DNA of 36,446 nt from an uncultured Lachnospiraceae bacterium (GTDB taxonomy: Bacteria > Bacillota > Clostridia > Lachnospirales > Lachnospiraceae), in contig CACWRR010000017.1 of NCBI GenBank assembly GCA_902763335.1, forward strand, positions 1 to 36,446, given 5' to 3'. The notes beneath the pieces were generated by a model. That model made no database searches and had not been told where the DNA came from. It was given only the letters and a program-made list of their open reading frames with translations. Position numbers and translations under genes: made by a program. Below, in pieces: positions 13,635-20,940 of the stretch (positions are counted from its first letter, which is position 1; every line of letters starts with the position of its first letter).

Positions 13635-15699
13635 TTTGTTCTTTTGCCTCCAATTGAGTGAATATATTTGTTGTTTCATCGTTTACAGGTACCATACAAA
13701 TGAAAGAATCCCATGTATTATCAATCGCTATGTAGTAGTATCCCTTTTTATCTGAGAGCACCTTTATAATATCGTCAGGAGTGGTAGGTATATATTCTGA
13801 CAGTTTTTTGTAAAGTTCAGCAGTGGCATTTCCGTCCGTAAAATCATCTGTTGAGAAATCAGAATATATAGATGGGTGACGTTCGTCCGGTGAAATAGGT
13901 TCAATGCTGACAGATATATAATTCGTAGCTGACACTGCGGTATATGTCTGTAAATCATTTAAAATCTTCTTTGCCTTGCTGAATGTGTCATCGCTCTCGT
14001 ATTTGATATTTACATATTTTTCAAGAGTCTTAGGCAGGGTACCCGTAATAGGGAACCATAACTCAGTTGTCTGTCCTTTATAATTAAATGTTATCGAAAT
14101 TGATGCAATATTCGGTAATGGTGTGTTTCCGGTGATAACATTGTATTTTTCAGAGTCAGATAATGATTCATATTCTTCACGGAGAGTATTATAAAGTTCC
14201 TTTAAATCTTTTCCTTTTATATTGTCAGATATGTCTAAGGATACAGAATTATACTCAGGAAGAGTGCTTATATAATCTGAAAAATTGCTGTTTTTTACGT
14301 AATACTCATCAATGGCATTTGTAAGTTTTTTACGTACCGGTATGTTACGGTATCTTGTCTTGCCGTCTTTAGTGTGTATCTCAATAAGATATCTTGTCTG
14401 GAATTCCTGAATAGTACTGGTATTTGACAACGCTTTACTTACATATTCAAATATATCCTCGTCCTGTATTTTTATATCCTGCTGAAGGAGAGATACATAC
14501 TCATATACAGGATGATTTTGTGATGTATACATATAAGACTCGGCGGAAGGGAGAATCTTTACATAAGATATATCATCCGAATCCGGCATAAAACCGATGG
14601 CGTTATCTGCACACTGATTTATTATTACGATTAATGCTGCGTTAAGTATTCCTATGACTACAAGTCCTGGAATGATCTTTATAACACGTTTTACGGTTTT
14701 GGTAGTGATTATTTCAAATAAGAAATAAATTACCGCAATTATTACATATATAGTTATTATCTCAGTTGTAGTTGCTGCTTCGCCAAATATCATAAGTATA
14801 GGGAACATGCAGAGTGCGATAGTGATGCACATTCTGTATAATGCCTGGACATATTTATTTGGTGCTGAGTTGCCGGCGGTTTCGCTTTTTCTTTTATTGA
14901 AGAAAAATATAGCCAGACCGAACAGTATGGCAGAAACACAAAATGTATACAGGTAAGCGGAAGGTGAAGTAAAACTGCCGGTAAATGTTGTGTTAGTGTA
15001 GTCATTAAAAAACATGTTTACCAATAATGAAGTAACCAGATTATTTCTGCCTGAAAGTAACGGAAAAACATATGATGATGACAGAAGAAAGCCACATTTT
15101 GCCATAATAGACTCTTTAAACATTTCTGTCATAAAACAAGGGAAAAACAATATTATGCCTGTGACTGCTATATTTGTAAGCAGTGTACCAGTTATGCAGC
15201 ATGCCAGTACAGTTGCACTTATTACAAGCAGTGATGCAATAAATATTCCTGTCAGAAGCATAAATATTTCACGGTATGCCACATTGTATTTATTCGGAAA
15301 ACATGCATGTATCGCAATGGCTAAAGCTGATGATGAAGCCAGTATGATAAATATCCATGATACGATGGATGCCGTAAAGCTTGTAATAATACATGTTCGT
15401 GTGTGGGGCAGTGAGTGATAGAAGTCACTTGCTGTTCTTGAATTTAAAAATCCGAAAAGATACAGCGTAAAAATCGGCGCCAGAACTGCAAATGTGAAAT
15501 AAGCAATCGGGTGCATGTAAGTAAGGCTGATTGCACGTATTCCTGGAAAATCAAATTCATTCATTGCAACAAGAATCGCTTCGATTATATAAATAATCAG
15601 TGAAATAAATCCAAGAACTTTTAACTGCCTGAAACCTTCTTTGAAAAGGTTAAAATCAAATATTTTCTTTCCTGAAATATTCTTTTTACTCATTTTCAT
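13627..15699 (-). CDS. Large ABC-2-like membrane permease
   Basis: This 690-residue protein has about eight transmembrane helices in the first 375 residues ('LGFISLIIYIIEAILVAM', 'YFTFAVLAPIFTLYLFGFL', 'SFTASIVSWIFIILASSSAL', 'EIFMLLTGIFIASLLVIS' and others). The remaining 310 residues are soluble, charged and probably extracellular. 'RTASDFYHSLPHTRTC' after the second helix is typical of bacterial ABC-2 permeases paired with YtrB-like ATPases. The start ATG 15699 follows GGAGGAT and overlaps the end of the ATPase gene, so the two are translationally coupled. The partner ATPase is most likely the 15686-16603 gene. The substrate is unknown. Confidence 0.82.
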   Translation of the reverse strand: MKMSKKNISGKKIFDFNLFKEGFRQLKVLGFISLIIYIIEAILVAMNEFDFPGIRAISLTYMHPIAYFTFAVLAPIFTLYLFGFLNSRTASDFYHSLPHTRTCIITSFTASIVSWIFIILASSSALAIAIHACFPNKYNVAYREIFMLLTGIFIASLLVISATVLACCITGTLLTNIAVTGIILFFPCFMTEMFKESIMAKCGFLLSSSYVFPLLSGRNNLVTSLLVNMFFNDYTNTTFTGSFTSPSAYLYTFCVSAILFGLAIFFFNKRKSETAGNSAPNKYVQALYRMCITIALCMFPILMIFGEAATTTEIITIYVIIAVIYFLFEIITTKTVKRVIKIIPGLVVIGILNAALIVIINQCADNAIGFMPDSDDISYVKILPSAESYMYTSQNHPVYEYVSLLQQDIKIQDEDIFEYVSKALSNTSTIQEFQTRYLIEIHTKDGKTRYRNIPVRKKLTNAIDEYYVKNSNFSDYISTLPEYNSVSLDISDNIKGKDLKELYNTLREEYESLSDSEKYNVITGNTPLPNIASISITFNYKGQTTELWFPITGTLPKTLEKYVNIKYESDDTFSKAKKILNDLQTYTAVSATNYISVSIEPISPDERHPSIYSDFSTDDFTDGNATAELYKKLSEYIPTTPDDIIKVLSDKKGYYYIAIDNTWDSFICMVPVNDETTNIFTQLEAKEQND

Positions 15700-16603
15700 A
15701 TCCTCCTCCTGCTACATTTTCAAAACTGTATCCTAAAGCTTCCATTTCATATGTAAAAACTTCTTCAAGACTGAGTGGAAGTACATCAAGCAAAACAGGG
15801 TTCATAGTTTTAAGCCTTGCAACTATGGCAGTTTTATCACCGCGGACTATCATGTTGGAGACTGAACCGATTTTTGAATAATGAAGCATTTCAATGTCAT
15901 TAAAAATGTCTTTTGTATATTCAGTGGTAAATGCAATCTGAATCTTAAACAGTGAAGTCTTAAGTTTTGAAATATCACTTTCAAATACAAGACCGCCTTT
16001 GTGCAACAGTGATAACTGGTCGCATGTATCTTCAAGCTCACGGAGTGAATGTGAAGTGATTATTGCGGTAGCCTTATTTTCTATGACTTCCTCACATATA
16101 AGACTTTTAATCAGGATTCTCATCACCGGGTCGAGTCCGTCGAATGTTTCGTCAAAAAACATATAATCACAGTGGCAGCAGAGTGAAAGTATTATGGCAA
16201 CCTGTCGTTTCATACCCTTAGAAAAAGTGTTAAGACTCTTCTTGGGATTGAGGTCAAATGATTTGACAAGATAATCAAAACGCTCCATATCAAATTTTGA
16301 ATATGTTGCTGAATACAGTTTCGCCATTCTGTTCATACTCCAGCCTGACTGAAAATAAAAGTCATCCGGTGTATATGAAATAGTCTCCTTTGCAACCGGA
16401 TTGTTCCATACGTTTACATCATCAATTAATATTGTTCCGCTGTCCGGACGGTAAACACCTGACAGCAGACGAAGAAAAGTTGATTTTCCGGCACCGTTGG
16501 AACCTACCATACCGTAAATGCAGCCTTTAGGAATACCGCATGATATATTGTCAAGTGCCTTAAAGTCGTCAAAAGACTTTGATATATTTGAAACCTTAAT
16601 CAT
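15686..16603 (-). CDS. ABC transporter ATP-binding protein (YtrB/CcmA-like)
   Basis: This 305-residue stand-alone ATPase has Walker A 'GMVGSNGAGKSTFLRLL', a Q-loop near 'YTPDDFYFQSG', a signature in the variant form 'FSKGMKRQVAIILSL' (KG in place of GG), Walker B 'CDYMFFDETFDGLDP', and a switch His in 'ITSHSLRELED'. The C-terminal 80 residues resemble the accessory domain of ABC-2-type ATPases. The start is ATG 16603 (MIKVSNISKSF), with AAGGAG about ten bases upstream, overlapping the end of the GntR gene by eight bases. It is expected to energise the 13627-15699 permease. Tight overlaps from regulator to ATPase to permease indicate one operon. Confidence 0.92.
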   Translation of the reverse strand: MIKVSNISKSFDDFKALDNISCGIPKGCIYGMVGSNGAGKSTFLRLLSGVYRPDSGTILIDDVNVWNNPVAKETISYTPDDFYFQSGWSMNRMAKLYSATYSKFDMERFDYLVKSFDLNPKKSLNTFSKGMKRQVAIILSLCCHCDYMFFDETFDGLDPVMRILIKSLICEEVIENKATAIITSHSLRELEDTCDQLSLLHKGGLVFESDISKLKTSLFKIQIAFTTEYTKDIFNDIEMLHYSKIGSVSNMIVRGDKTAIVARLKTMNPVLLDVLPLSLEEVFTYEMEALGYSFENVAGGGYENE

Positions 16604-16982
16604 CGTGTAGGTCTCCTTTCTTATTAAAAATATTTTCAATACATGATATAATCTCTTCTTTGGTTACACCTGCAAGAATAAGTTCATTGATGAGAGTTTC
16701 AAGATCACTTAAGCGGGTACGTTTAAATTCGCTGAGTATCTTGTGGGCATCATCAGATATAAAACATCCTCTTCCCGGTACAGAATATATTATTCCGCGT
16801 CTGTCGAGTTCAGAATAAGCTTTCTGAATCGTATTAGGATTAATCGAAAGCTGGACTGCAAGATTTCTTACAGAAGGAATCTTATCACTTGGATTCAGCA
16901 GACCTGCAAGAATAAAATGTTCAATCTGGTCGATTAACTGTTCATACACAGGCTGCCTTGACATTGCGTCAATCTGAAACAT
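16596..16982 (-). CDS. GntR family transcriptional regulator, YtrA subfamily
   Basis: This 128-residue regulator has an N-terminal winged helix: 'QPVYEQLIDQIEHFILAGLL', 'DKIPSVRNLAVQLSINPNTIQKAYSELDRRGIIYSVPGRGCFI'. A short C-terminal helical dimerisation segment replaces the large ligand domain of other GntR families; this size and order define the YtrA group. Members usually repress an adjacent ABC operon and are released by cell-envelope antibiotics or similar stress. GGAGGTG lies ten bases before the ATG. It is the first gene of the operon, and the promoter in front carries an inverted repeat over its -10 box, consistent with autorepression. Confidence 0.92.
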   Translation of the reverse strand: MFQIDAMSRQPVYEQLIDQIEHFILAGLLNPSDKIPSVRNLAVQLSINPNTIQKAYSELDRRGIIYSVPGRGCFISDDAHKILSEFKRTRLSDLETLINELILAGVTKEEIISCIENIFNKKGDLHDD

Positions 16983-17012
16983 TTATGAGTCACCTCCTTG
17001 ATAATCTAACAA

Positions 17013-17073
17013 ATACTAAGCGTATTAATTAAGATAGTACACTTAGTATAGCTTTCTTTTTCAAGAAAGTCAA
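17013..17073 (-). promoter_or_regulatory. Promoter and candidate operator of the GntR-ABC operon
   Basis: On the minus strand TTGACT (complement of 17068-17073) and TATACT (complement of 17045-17050) are 17 bases apart. The arms ATACTAAG (17013-17020) and CTTAGTAT (17042-17049) form an inverted repeat whose right arm covers the -10 box; GTAC (17038-17041) and the AT-rich centre are part of the same near-symmetric site. This is where a YtrA-type repressor would be expected to bind. Confidence 0.7.
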
Positions 17074-17121
17074 TTTATTTTTAACAAAATTAAAAAATAA
17101 TAAACGCAGAAATAAAGAATA

Positions 17122-17250
17122 AAAAAATCCCTGATTACATTGGAGACATTCTGAGGCGGCCGGTACTTAGCAGTCGTATTGTGACTGCTTATGTACCGTT
17201 GCCAGCCGAAGATAGTGCGAACGTGTCGACAATGTAATCAGGGATTTTTT
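17122..17250. terminator. Very large terminator-like hairpin between the CAP gene and the ABC operon
   Basis: Two perfectly complementary 21-base arms (17122-17142 and 17230-17250; core TCCCTGATTACATTG) end in A6 and T6, so they can terminate transcription on both strands. Instead of a short loop they enclose 87 bases with their own pairing: CGGTAC (17161-17166) with GTACCG (17193-17198), AGCAGTC (17169-17175) with GACTGCT (17183-17189), and GGCGGC with GCCAGCC. For the CAP gene, which ends ten bases away, it is the terminator; for the ABC operon it lies upstream of the promoter. Confidence 0.8.
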
Positions 17251-17259
17251 ATTTAATTT

Positions 17260-18096
17260 TTAGTATGCAAACAACTGTGTCCAATACAGTCTGCCGTTTT
17301 CTGCCTCATATACCCCCACACCTATTTTGGTATATTTGGAATTCAGTATGTTAGAACGGTGACCTGAACTGTTCATCCACGCATTCATAACTTCATCAGG
17401 AGTTTTCTGACCCCATGCTATATTTTCACCGCATCCTTTATATGAGAATCCCTGTTCTTTTATTGCAGTATAAAACTGGGTACCGTCAGGACGGGTATGT
17501 GAAAATGTATTAACTATTTCTTTTGAGCGGACGTTTGCAGCAGATGTAAGATTCACATCGATATCAAGCTTTTCGACACCTGCTTTTGCACGTTCCTCAT
17601 TTACAAGATTTACTACCTGTTTTGCATATGCATGTACTCCTGAAACGTCTGAATCAGATGGAGTTTCCGGCTCGGATGGAGTCACAGGAGTGGTTGGAGT
17701 TTCAGGAACAGTCGGAGCTTCCGGAGTAGTCGGAGTTTCCGGAGCAGACGGAGCTTCCGGAGTAGTTGGAGTTTCCGGAGTAGTCGGAGCTTCCGGAGTA
17801 GTCGGAACTTCCGGAGTAGCCGGAGTCTCCGGTTCCTGTGGAGTGTCAGGACACTCAGGGGCAGATGGAACCGTAGGGCAGAACCTGTCCTTAAGCTGGT
17901 TTAAGATACCGTCTATGTCATCTGAGTTAAATGTGTCGCAGTTATTATATACGGATATATATTTGAAAGTGTCAGCACAGTCTGATGGTGTAGTATAAAT
18001 TCTAAAAGTTCCTGCCTGTGTTGTTACCGGTGTAAGAGCCATTATTGCCGAAGTGGCAAGTACAGACAGACCGGTGTATAAATGTTGTTTCTTCAT
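17260..18096 (-). CDS. Secreted CAP-domain (SCP/PR1-like) protein with Pro/Thr-rich linker
   Basis: This 278-residue protein has a signal peptide (residues 1-28, ending TTQAG), a short Cys-containing segment (29-73), a repetitive [10 protein letters not shown] linker (about 74-147) and a C-terminal CAP domain (155-278). The CAP motifs are visible: '[13 protein letters not shown]', '[11 protein letters not shown]', 'GENIAWG', '[13 protein letters not shown]', 'KIGVGVY', 'WTQLF'. Bacterial CAP proteins of the YkwD type are secreted; their substrates are mostly unknown. No sortase motif or anchor is visible, so it is released or held by the N-terminal segment. GAAAGGAG supports the start. It is transcribed alone, away from the C39 peptidase gene, and followed by the large hairpin at 17122-17250. 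Confidence 0.92.
   Translation of the reverse strand: MKKQHLYTGLSVLATSAIMALTPVTTQAGTFRIYTTPSDCADTFKYISVYNNCDTFNSDDIDGILNQLKDRFCPTVPSAPECPDTPQEPETPATPEVPTTPEAPTTPETPTTPEAPSAPETPTTPEAPTVPETPTTPVTPSEPETPSDSDVSGVHAYAKQVVNLVNEERAKAGVEKLDIDVNLTSAANVRSKEIVNTFSHTRPDGTQFYTAIKEQGFSYKGCGENIAWGQKTPDEVMNAWMNSSGHRSNILNSKYTKIGVGVYEAENGRLYWTQLFAY
17656..17835 (-). repeat. Tandem repeat encoding the Pro/Thr-rich linker
   Basis: Short imperfect units of 9-18 bases (plus strand TCCGGAGTAGTCGGAG and variants) are repeated about ten times and encode [10 protein letters not shown]-type units. Such arrays tend to change copy number. The opposite strand also reads open for this reason. Confidence 0.8.
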
Positions 18097-18129
18097 AAGT
18101 TTCTCCTTTCGATAGCGGGTTACCGCATG

Positions 18130-18190
18130 TTTTCGGTGTAAAAATTTTCACATCCGAAAATATTACATAAATGTTAACTGAATGTTACAA
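18130..18190 (-). promoter_or_regulatory. Probable promoter of the CAP gene with an inverted repeat at the transcript start
   Basis: On the minus strand TTGTAA (complement of 18185-18190) and TGTAAT (complement of 18162-18167) are 17 bases apart. The predicted start near 18155 falls in an imperfect inverted repeat, TTTTCGG (18130-18136) with CCGAAAA (18154-18160), with more pairing inside. This could be an operator or a leader hairpin. Confidence 0.4.
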
Positions 18191-18272
18191 AATGATGTTA
18201 TCATAAAAAATCAGCAAGGTATACAGGTAAGATATGGAATAAAAATATACGGATTAAAAGCTTGTTGCCGGA

Positions 18273-18301
18273 TTGACAGATAAATACCGTTAATATATAA
18301 T
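18273..18301 (+). promoter_or_regulatory. Full-consensus promoter of the orphan RNA
   Basis: TTGACA (18273-18278) and TATAAT (18296-18301) are exactly 17 bases apart. Transcription should start near 18308, more than 350 bases before the next gene and ahead of an intrinsic terminator at 18473-18523. Confidence 0.85.
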
Positions 18302-18307
18302 GTAAGT

Positions 18308-18523
18308 GTATATTAGAGTAAACTAATTATCTATGTTGCTATGGGGAGGTGATAGCAAATACACTTGCATAATCGGGATTCTGAAAATTCGACACTTACA
18401 TAATAAAATAAAGGTGTATATTTAAAGCGTATACACATCAGGGTACGGACATGCAATTGTATATCGTATAGGAAAGATGTCATTGTCAGAGTTGTTAAAC
18501 ACTGATATATGACATCTTTTTTT
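18308..18523 (+). ncRNA. Orphan structured small RNA candidate (about 215 bases)
   Basis: The segment has a consensus promoter, an intrinsic terminator and no convincing reading frame. Visible structure includes TTGCTAT, a GGGGAGGTG loop and ATAGCAA (about 18334-18356). GTGTATA (18414-18420) pairs with TATACAC (18430-18436). ACACTTGCATAAT and ACACTTACATAAT form a near-repeat at 18361 and 18392. The purine loop GGGGAGGTG resembles a Shine-Dalgarno sequence presented in a hairpin, but no good start codon follows. It does not match any riboswitch class I can recognise. The size would also fit 6S RNA, but I cannot see the 6S closing stem and bubble clearly. It fills most of the gene-free gap 18097-18664. 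Confidence 0.55.
18473..18523 (+). terminator. Intrinsic terminator of the orphan RNA
   Basis: AAAGATGTCAT (18473-18483) pairs with ATGACATCTTT (18509-18519), with extra inner pairing, and is followed by a run of seven T (18517-18523). Confidence 0.88.
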
Positions 18524-18664
18524 GCATAAATAACAGGGAAAATTATATGTAGATGTTTCGTAAAATGTTCACACAAAAAACAGTAGTGAAATGCCGGAGT
18601 ATGTGTTACAATGAAATATACGTTAGGGATAAAGAAATATGATAAATAGGAGCGTTAAAATAAG

Positions 18665-19627
18665 ATGAGTGAGGAAAGAGAATACTCAGAAGCCAGACAG
18701 AGGCAGATTCGCCGCAGGCGTATGGAGGAGAGAAGACGACGTAGAAGAAAGAAAAGAATAATCAGGGATACGGTTCTTGCAGGAATGCTTGCCGTGCTGA
18801 TTCTTATAGTATACGGTATTGGAAGGCTGGTTTCATTTCTGTTAAGCGGAAATGATGAAGAAATTATTGTTAAAAAGCCGGAAACACAAACTGATAAAGT
18901 TGCAGAGGTAAGTGTGGATACATCAGCACTCGCACCTGAGTATCAGGAATATTACAAACAGATATCGGCGTTAGCAGATGAATATCCGGATGTTAAGGGA
19001 TTGTATGAAAATTTTGCAGATTATGATGCAGAGCTGCTTGAACTTGTCATTAAGAGTCCGGAGACAGCCGGATTTGTTAAGGATTATCCGTCAAAACATA
19101 ATATAAGTGTTATACCGGATGTGTCAAAGGAGTACGAACCGGGACAGATTCCGTTATTTATACAGTGGGATGAGAGATGGGGATACTCCACATACGGTGA
19201 TAACATGATGGCGATAAACGGATGCGGGCCTACATGCCTTGCAATGGTAGCTGTCGGACTTACCGGCAATACAAATTATCATCCGAGATATGTGGCAGAT
19301 TTAAGTGAGAGGAACGGATATTATTCAGATACGGGAACATCATGGAATCTCATGACCGAAGGCGCACAGGAGATGGGACTTACGGGATATTCTCTTAATA
19401 TTACATCTGATAATATTAAGAGTGAACTTAATGAGAATCATCCTATTATAGCAAGTATGGTTCCGGGAGATTTCACGACAGTCGGACATTTTATAGTAAT
19501 TACAGGTATAGATAAAGACGGAAAACTTATAATAAATGATCCGAACAGCAAGATAAGAAGTGATAAACATTGGGATATAGATGTGGTTATGTCACAGTCT
19601 AAGAGTATGTGGGCATACACAGTCTGA
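18665..19627 (+). CDS. Membrane-anchored C39-like cysteine peptidase
   Basis: This 320-residue protein starts with an extremely Arg-rich cytoplasmic tail (about residues 9-35) and one transmembrane helix (about 38-60, TVLAGMLAVLILIVYGIG), then a helical spacer and a C-terminal C39-like domain of the PF13529 type. Motifs: 'IPLFIQWDERWG', 'NGCGPTCLAMVAVG' with C187 the likely nucleophile, 'VGHFIVITGID' with the catalytic His, and 'LIINDPNS' with the Asp. The active domain lies outside the membrane. Some relatives process peptides, but substrates of this family are largely unknown; no bacteriocin-like gene is visible next to it. GGAG precedes the ATG by ten bases. It is the first gene of a run with a small acidic protein and a GH25 enzyme. 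Confidence 0.9.
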   Translation: MSEEREYSEARQRQIRRRRMEERRRRRRKKRIIRDTVLAGMLAVLILIVYGIGRLVSFLLSGNDEEIIVKKPETQTDKVAEVSVDTSALAPEYQEYYKQISALADEYPDVKGLYENFADYDAELLELVIKSPETAGFVKDYPSKHNISVIPDVSKEYEPGQIPLFIQWDERWGYSTYGDNMMAINGCGPTCLAMVAVGLTGNTNYHPRYVADLSERNGYYSDTGTSWNLMTEGAQEMGLTGYSLNITSDNIKSELNENHPIIASMVPGDFTTVGHFIVITGIDKDGKLIINDPNSKIRSDKHWDIDVVMSQSKSMWAYTV

Positions 19628-19643
19628 GAAATGGAGGAACACA

Positions 19644-19898
19644 GTGGAAGAATTTTACAATGCATTGGAAGAGAGAATAAGAGATGCCGGTTATATGGGA
19701 AGTGTGAGCGGCGAAGAGATATATAATGAAATATCAGATGAGATAGACGGAAAAGAAAATGGGGCATATGTATTCATGGTTAAAAAGGATGATGACAGAG
19801 TGTTTGAATATCATATAGAAATATTTGATACAGAGTTCAATCTCTCTTCAATTATAATAACGGATGGAGCAGATAAGATACAGATAGATTTTGATTAG
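19644..19898 (+). CDS. Small acidic protein of unknown function
   Basis: This 84-residue protein, starting at GTG 19644 with GGAGG seven bases upstream, reads MEEFYNALEERIRDAGYMG and ends TDGADKIQIDFD. It is strongly acidic, has no signal peptide or membrane helix, and has an alternating pattern in the second half that suggests a small alpha/beta fold. An ATG further upstream (19581) lies inside the peptidase gene and has no ribosome-binding site. The gene is 16 bases after the C39 peptidase and 14 before the GH25 gene, so it is in one operon with two cell-surface enzymes while itself predicted to be cytoplasmic. No family is recognised. Confidence 0.75.
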   Translation: MEEFYNALEERIRDAGYMGSVSGEEIYNEISDEIDGKENGAYVFMVKKDDDRVFEYHIEIFDTEFNLSSIIITDGADKIQIDFD

Positions 19899-19912
19899 AA
19901 ATGAGGAACAAT

Positions 19913-20932
19913 ATGGAGGAAAAGAAAAGCAGAGGTACAGGAGCGGTTACCGCATTTTTTGTGATTTTATCAATAGTGTTAATGGCGGGATGCGGTTTTA
20001 TAGGATACAAATATCTGGAAATTTCAAAGGAACTGGGGCAGCACGATAAGGAAAATGAAGCGGCAGTGGCTGCATTGCAGCAAGAAGTTGAGGAGTCTGA
20101 CGGTACAAAGTTGAAAAAGAAGATACAGGAATCACTTGAAAATGGAGAGACACCACTAAAGATGCTGAGAGACATTTATTCAGACCATGTGGTATACAGT
20201 TATGGAGGAAAATTTTATTTTGCACCTATTAATAAAAATGTACCGTTAAATGATTTTAATGCAGATGATTTTCAGAGAAATGACAAGGGCGAACTTGAAT
20301 ATATAAAAGAAGGAAAAACCGCGTCATATAAAGGGATAGATGTATCAAAATATCAGGGCAGCATAGACTGGAAAGCAGTTGCGGAAGATGGTGTTGATTA
20401 TGCCATAATAAGGATAGGATACAGAGGATACGGGACAGGCGAGATAGTACTTGACGAGGCATTTGAAAACAACGTTAAGGGAGCACTTGATGCGGGACTT
20501 GACGTAGGAGTGTATTTCTTCTCACAGGCAATAGACGAGAAAGAGGCAGCAGAGGAAGCCAAATTTGTACTTGATAATATAAAGGCATATAAAATAAACG
20601 GGCCGGTAGTTTTTGATACAGAGGAAGTAGCATCGGGAGAAGGCAGAATGAAAGACATTTCTTCTGATAAGCTTACGGATATTACGATAAAATTTATGGA
20701 AACCGTGAAGAAAAAAGGCTATACACCTATGATATACGCAAATCTTCAGTGGTTTGTATCAAATCTTGATATATCTAGACTTGGAGACTATGAAAAATGG
20801 TTTGCATCATATACGACACCATTTTATTTTCCATATGAGATAAGTATGTGGCAGTATTCAGACGCTGGCAGTGTAAACGGAATACAGGGAAATGTAGACA
20901 TGAACATAAGCTTTAAAAAGTGGAAAGGTTAA
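19913..20932 (+). CDS. Membrane-anchored GH25 family lysozyme
   Basis: This 339-residue protein has a short basic N-terminus, one transmembrane helix (about residues 10-30, GAVTAFFVILSIVLMAGCGFIGY), a coiled-coil-like stretch (about 33-65) and a GH25 muramidase domain from about residue 140: 'YKGIDVSKYQGSIDWKAV', 'VDYAIIRIGYRG', 'DVGVYFFSQA', 'VVFDTEEV' with catalytic Asp and Glu, 'PMIYANLQWF', 'SMWQYSD'. It would cut the MurNAc-GlcNAc bond of peptidoglycan from the outer membrane face. The start is ATG 19913, preceded by GAGGAAC; ATG 19901 is in frame but has no ribosome-binding site. A Cys in the anchor helix (AGCGF) could also make it a lipoprotein, but the context is weak. It overlaps no neighbour and precedes the NUDIX gene closely. 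Confidence 0.92.
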   Translation: MEEKKSRGTGAVTAFFVILSIVLMAGCGFIGYKYLEISKELGQHDKENEAAVAALQQEVEESDGTKLKKKIQESLENGETPLKMLRDIYSDHVVYSYGGKFYFAPINKNVPLNDFNADDFQRNDKGELEYIKEGKTASYKGIDVSKYQGSIDWKAVAEDGVDYAIIRIGYRGYGTGEIVLDEAFENNVKGALDAGLDVGVYFFSQAIDEKEAAEEAKFVLDNIKAYKINGPVVFDTEEVASGEGRMKDISSDKLTDITIKFMETVKKKGYTPMIYANLQWFVSNLDISRLGDYEKWFASYTTPFYFPYEISMWQYSDAGSVNGIQGNVDMNISFKKWKG

Positions 20933-20940
20933 GTAATCAG

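Noticed and set aside
15014-15418. Plus-strand frame of 134 codons opposite the ABC-2 permease
   Set aside because: Shadow frame: it lies wholly within a well-supported membrane protein gene, and I see no independent start signals.
17640-17840. CRISPR-like array
   Set aside because: The repeats are short, in-frame, without unique spacers and encode a Pro/Thr linker; no cas genes are present.
17690-17998. Open plus-strand frame encoding Gly/Val/Ser collagen-like repeats
   Set aside because: It is the antisense image of the Pro/Thr linker repeats of the CAP gene. It lacks a ribosome-binding site, and the minus-strand gene has a signal peptide and clear domain.
18348-18405. Short peptides starting at GTG or TTG after GGGGAGGTG
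   Set aside because: The purine stretch lies in a hairpin loop, the start spacing is wrong and the peptides would be 7-12 residues without features.
18308-18523. Cyclic di-GMP or other metabolite riboswitch
   Set aside because: The segment ends at its own terminator about 140 bases before the next gene, and the conserved motifs of known classes are not visible, so it is reported as an orphan RNA instead.
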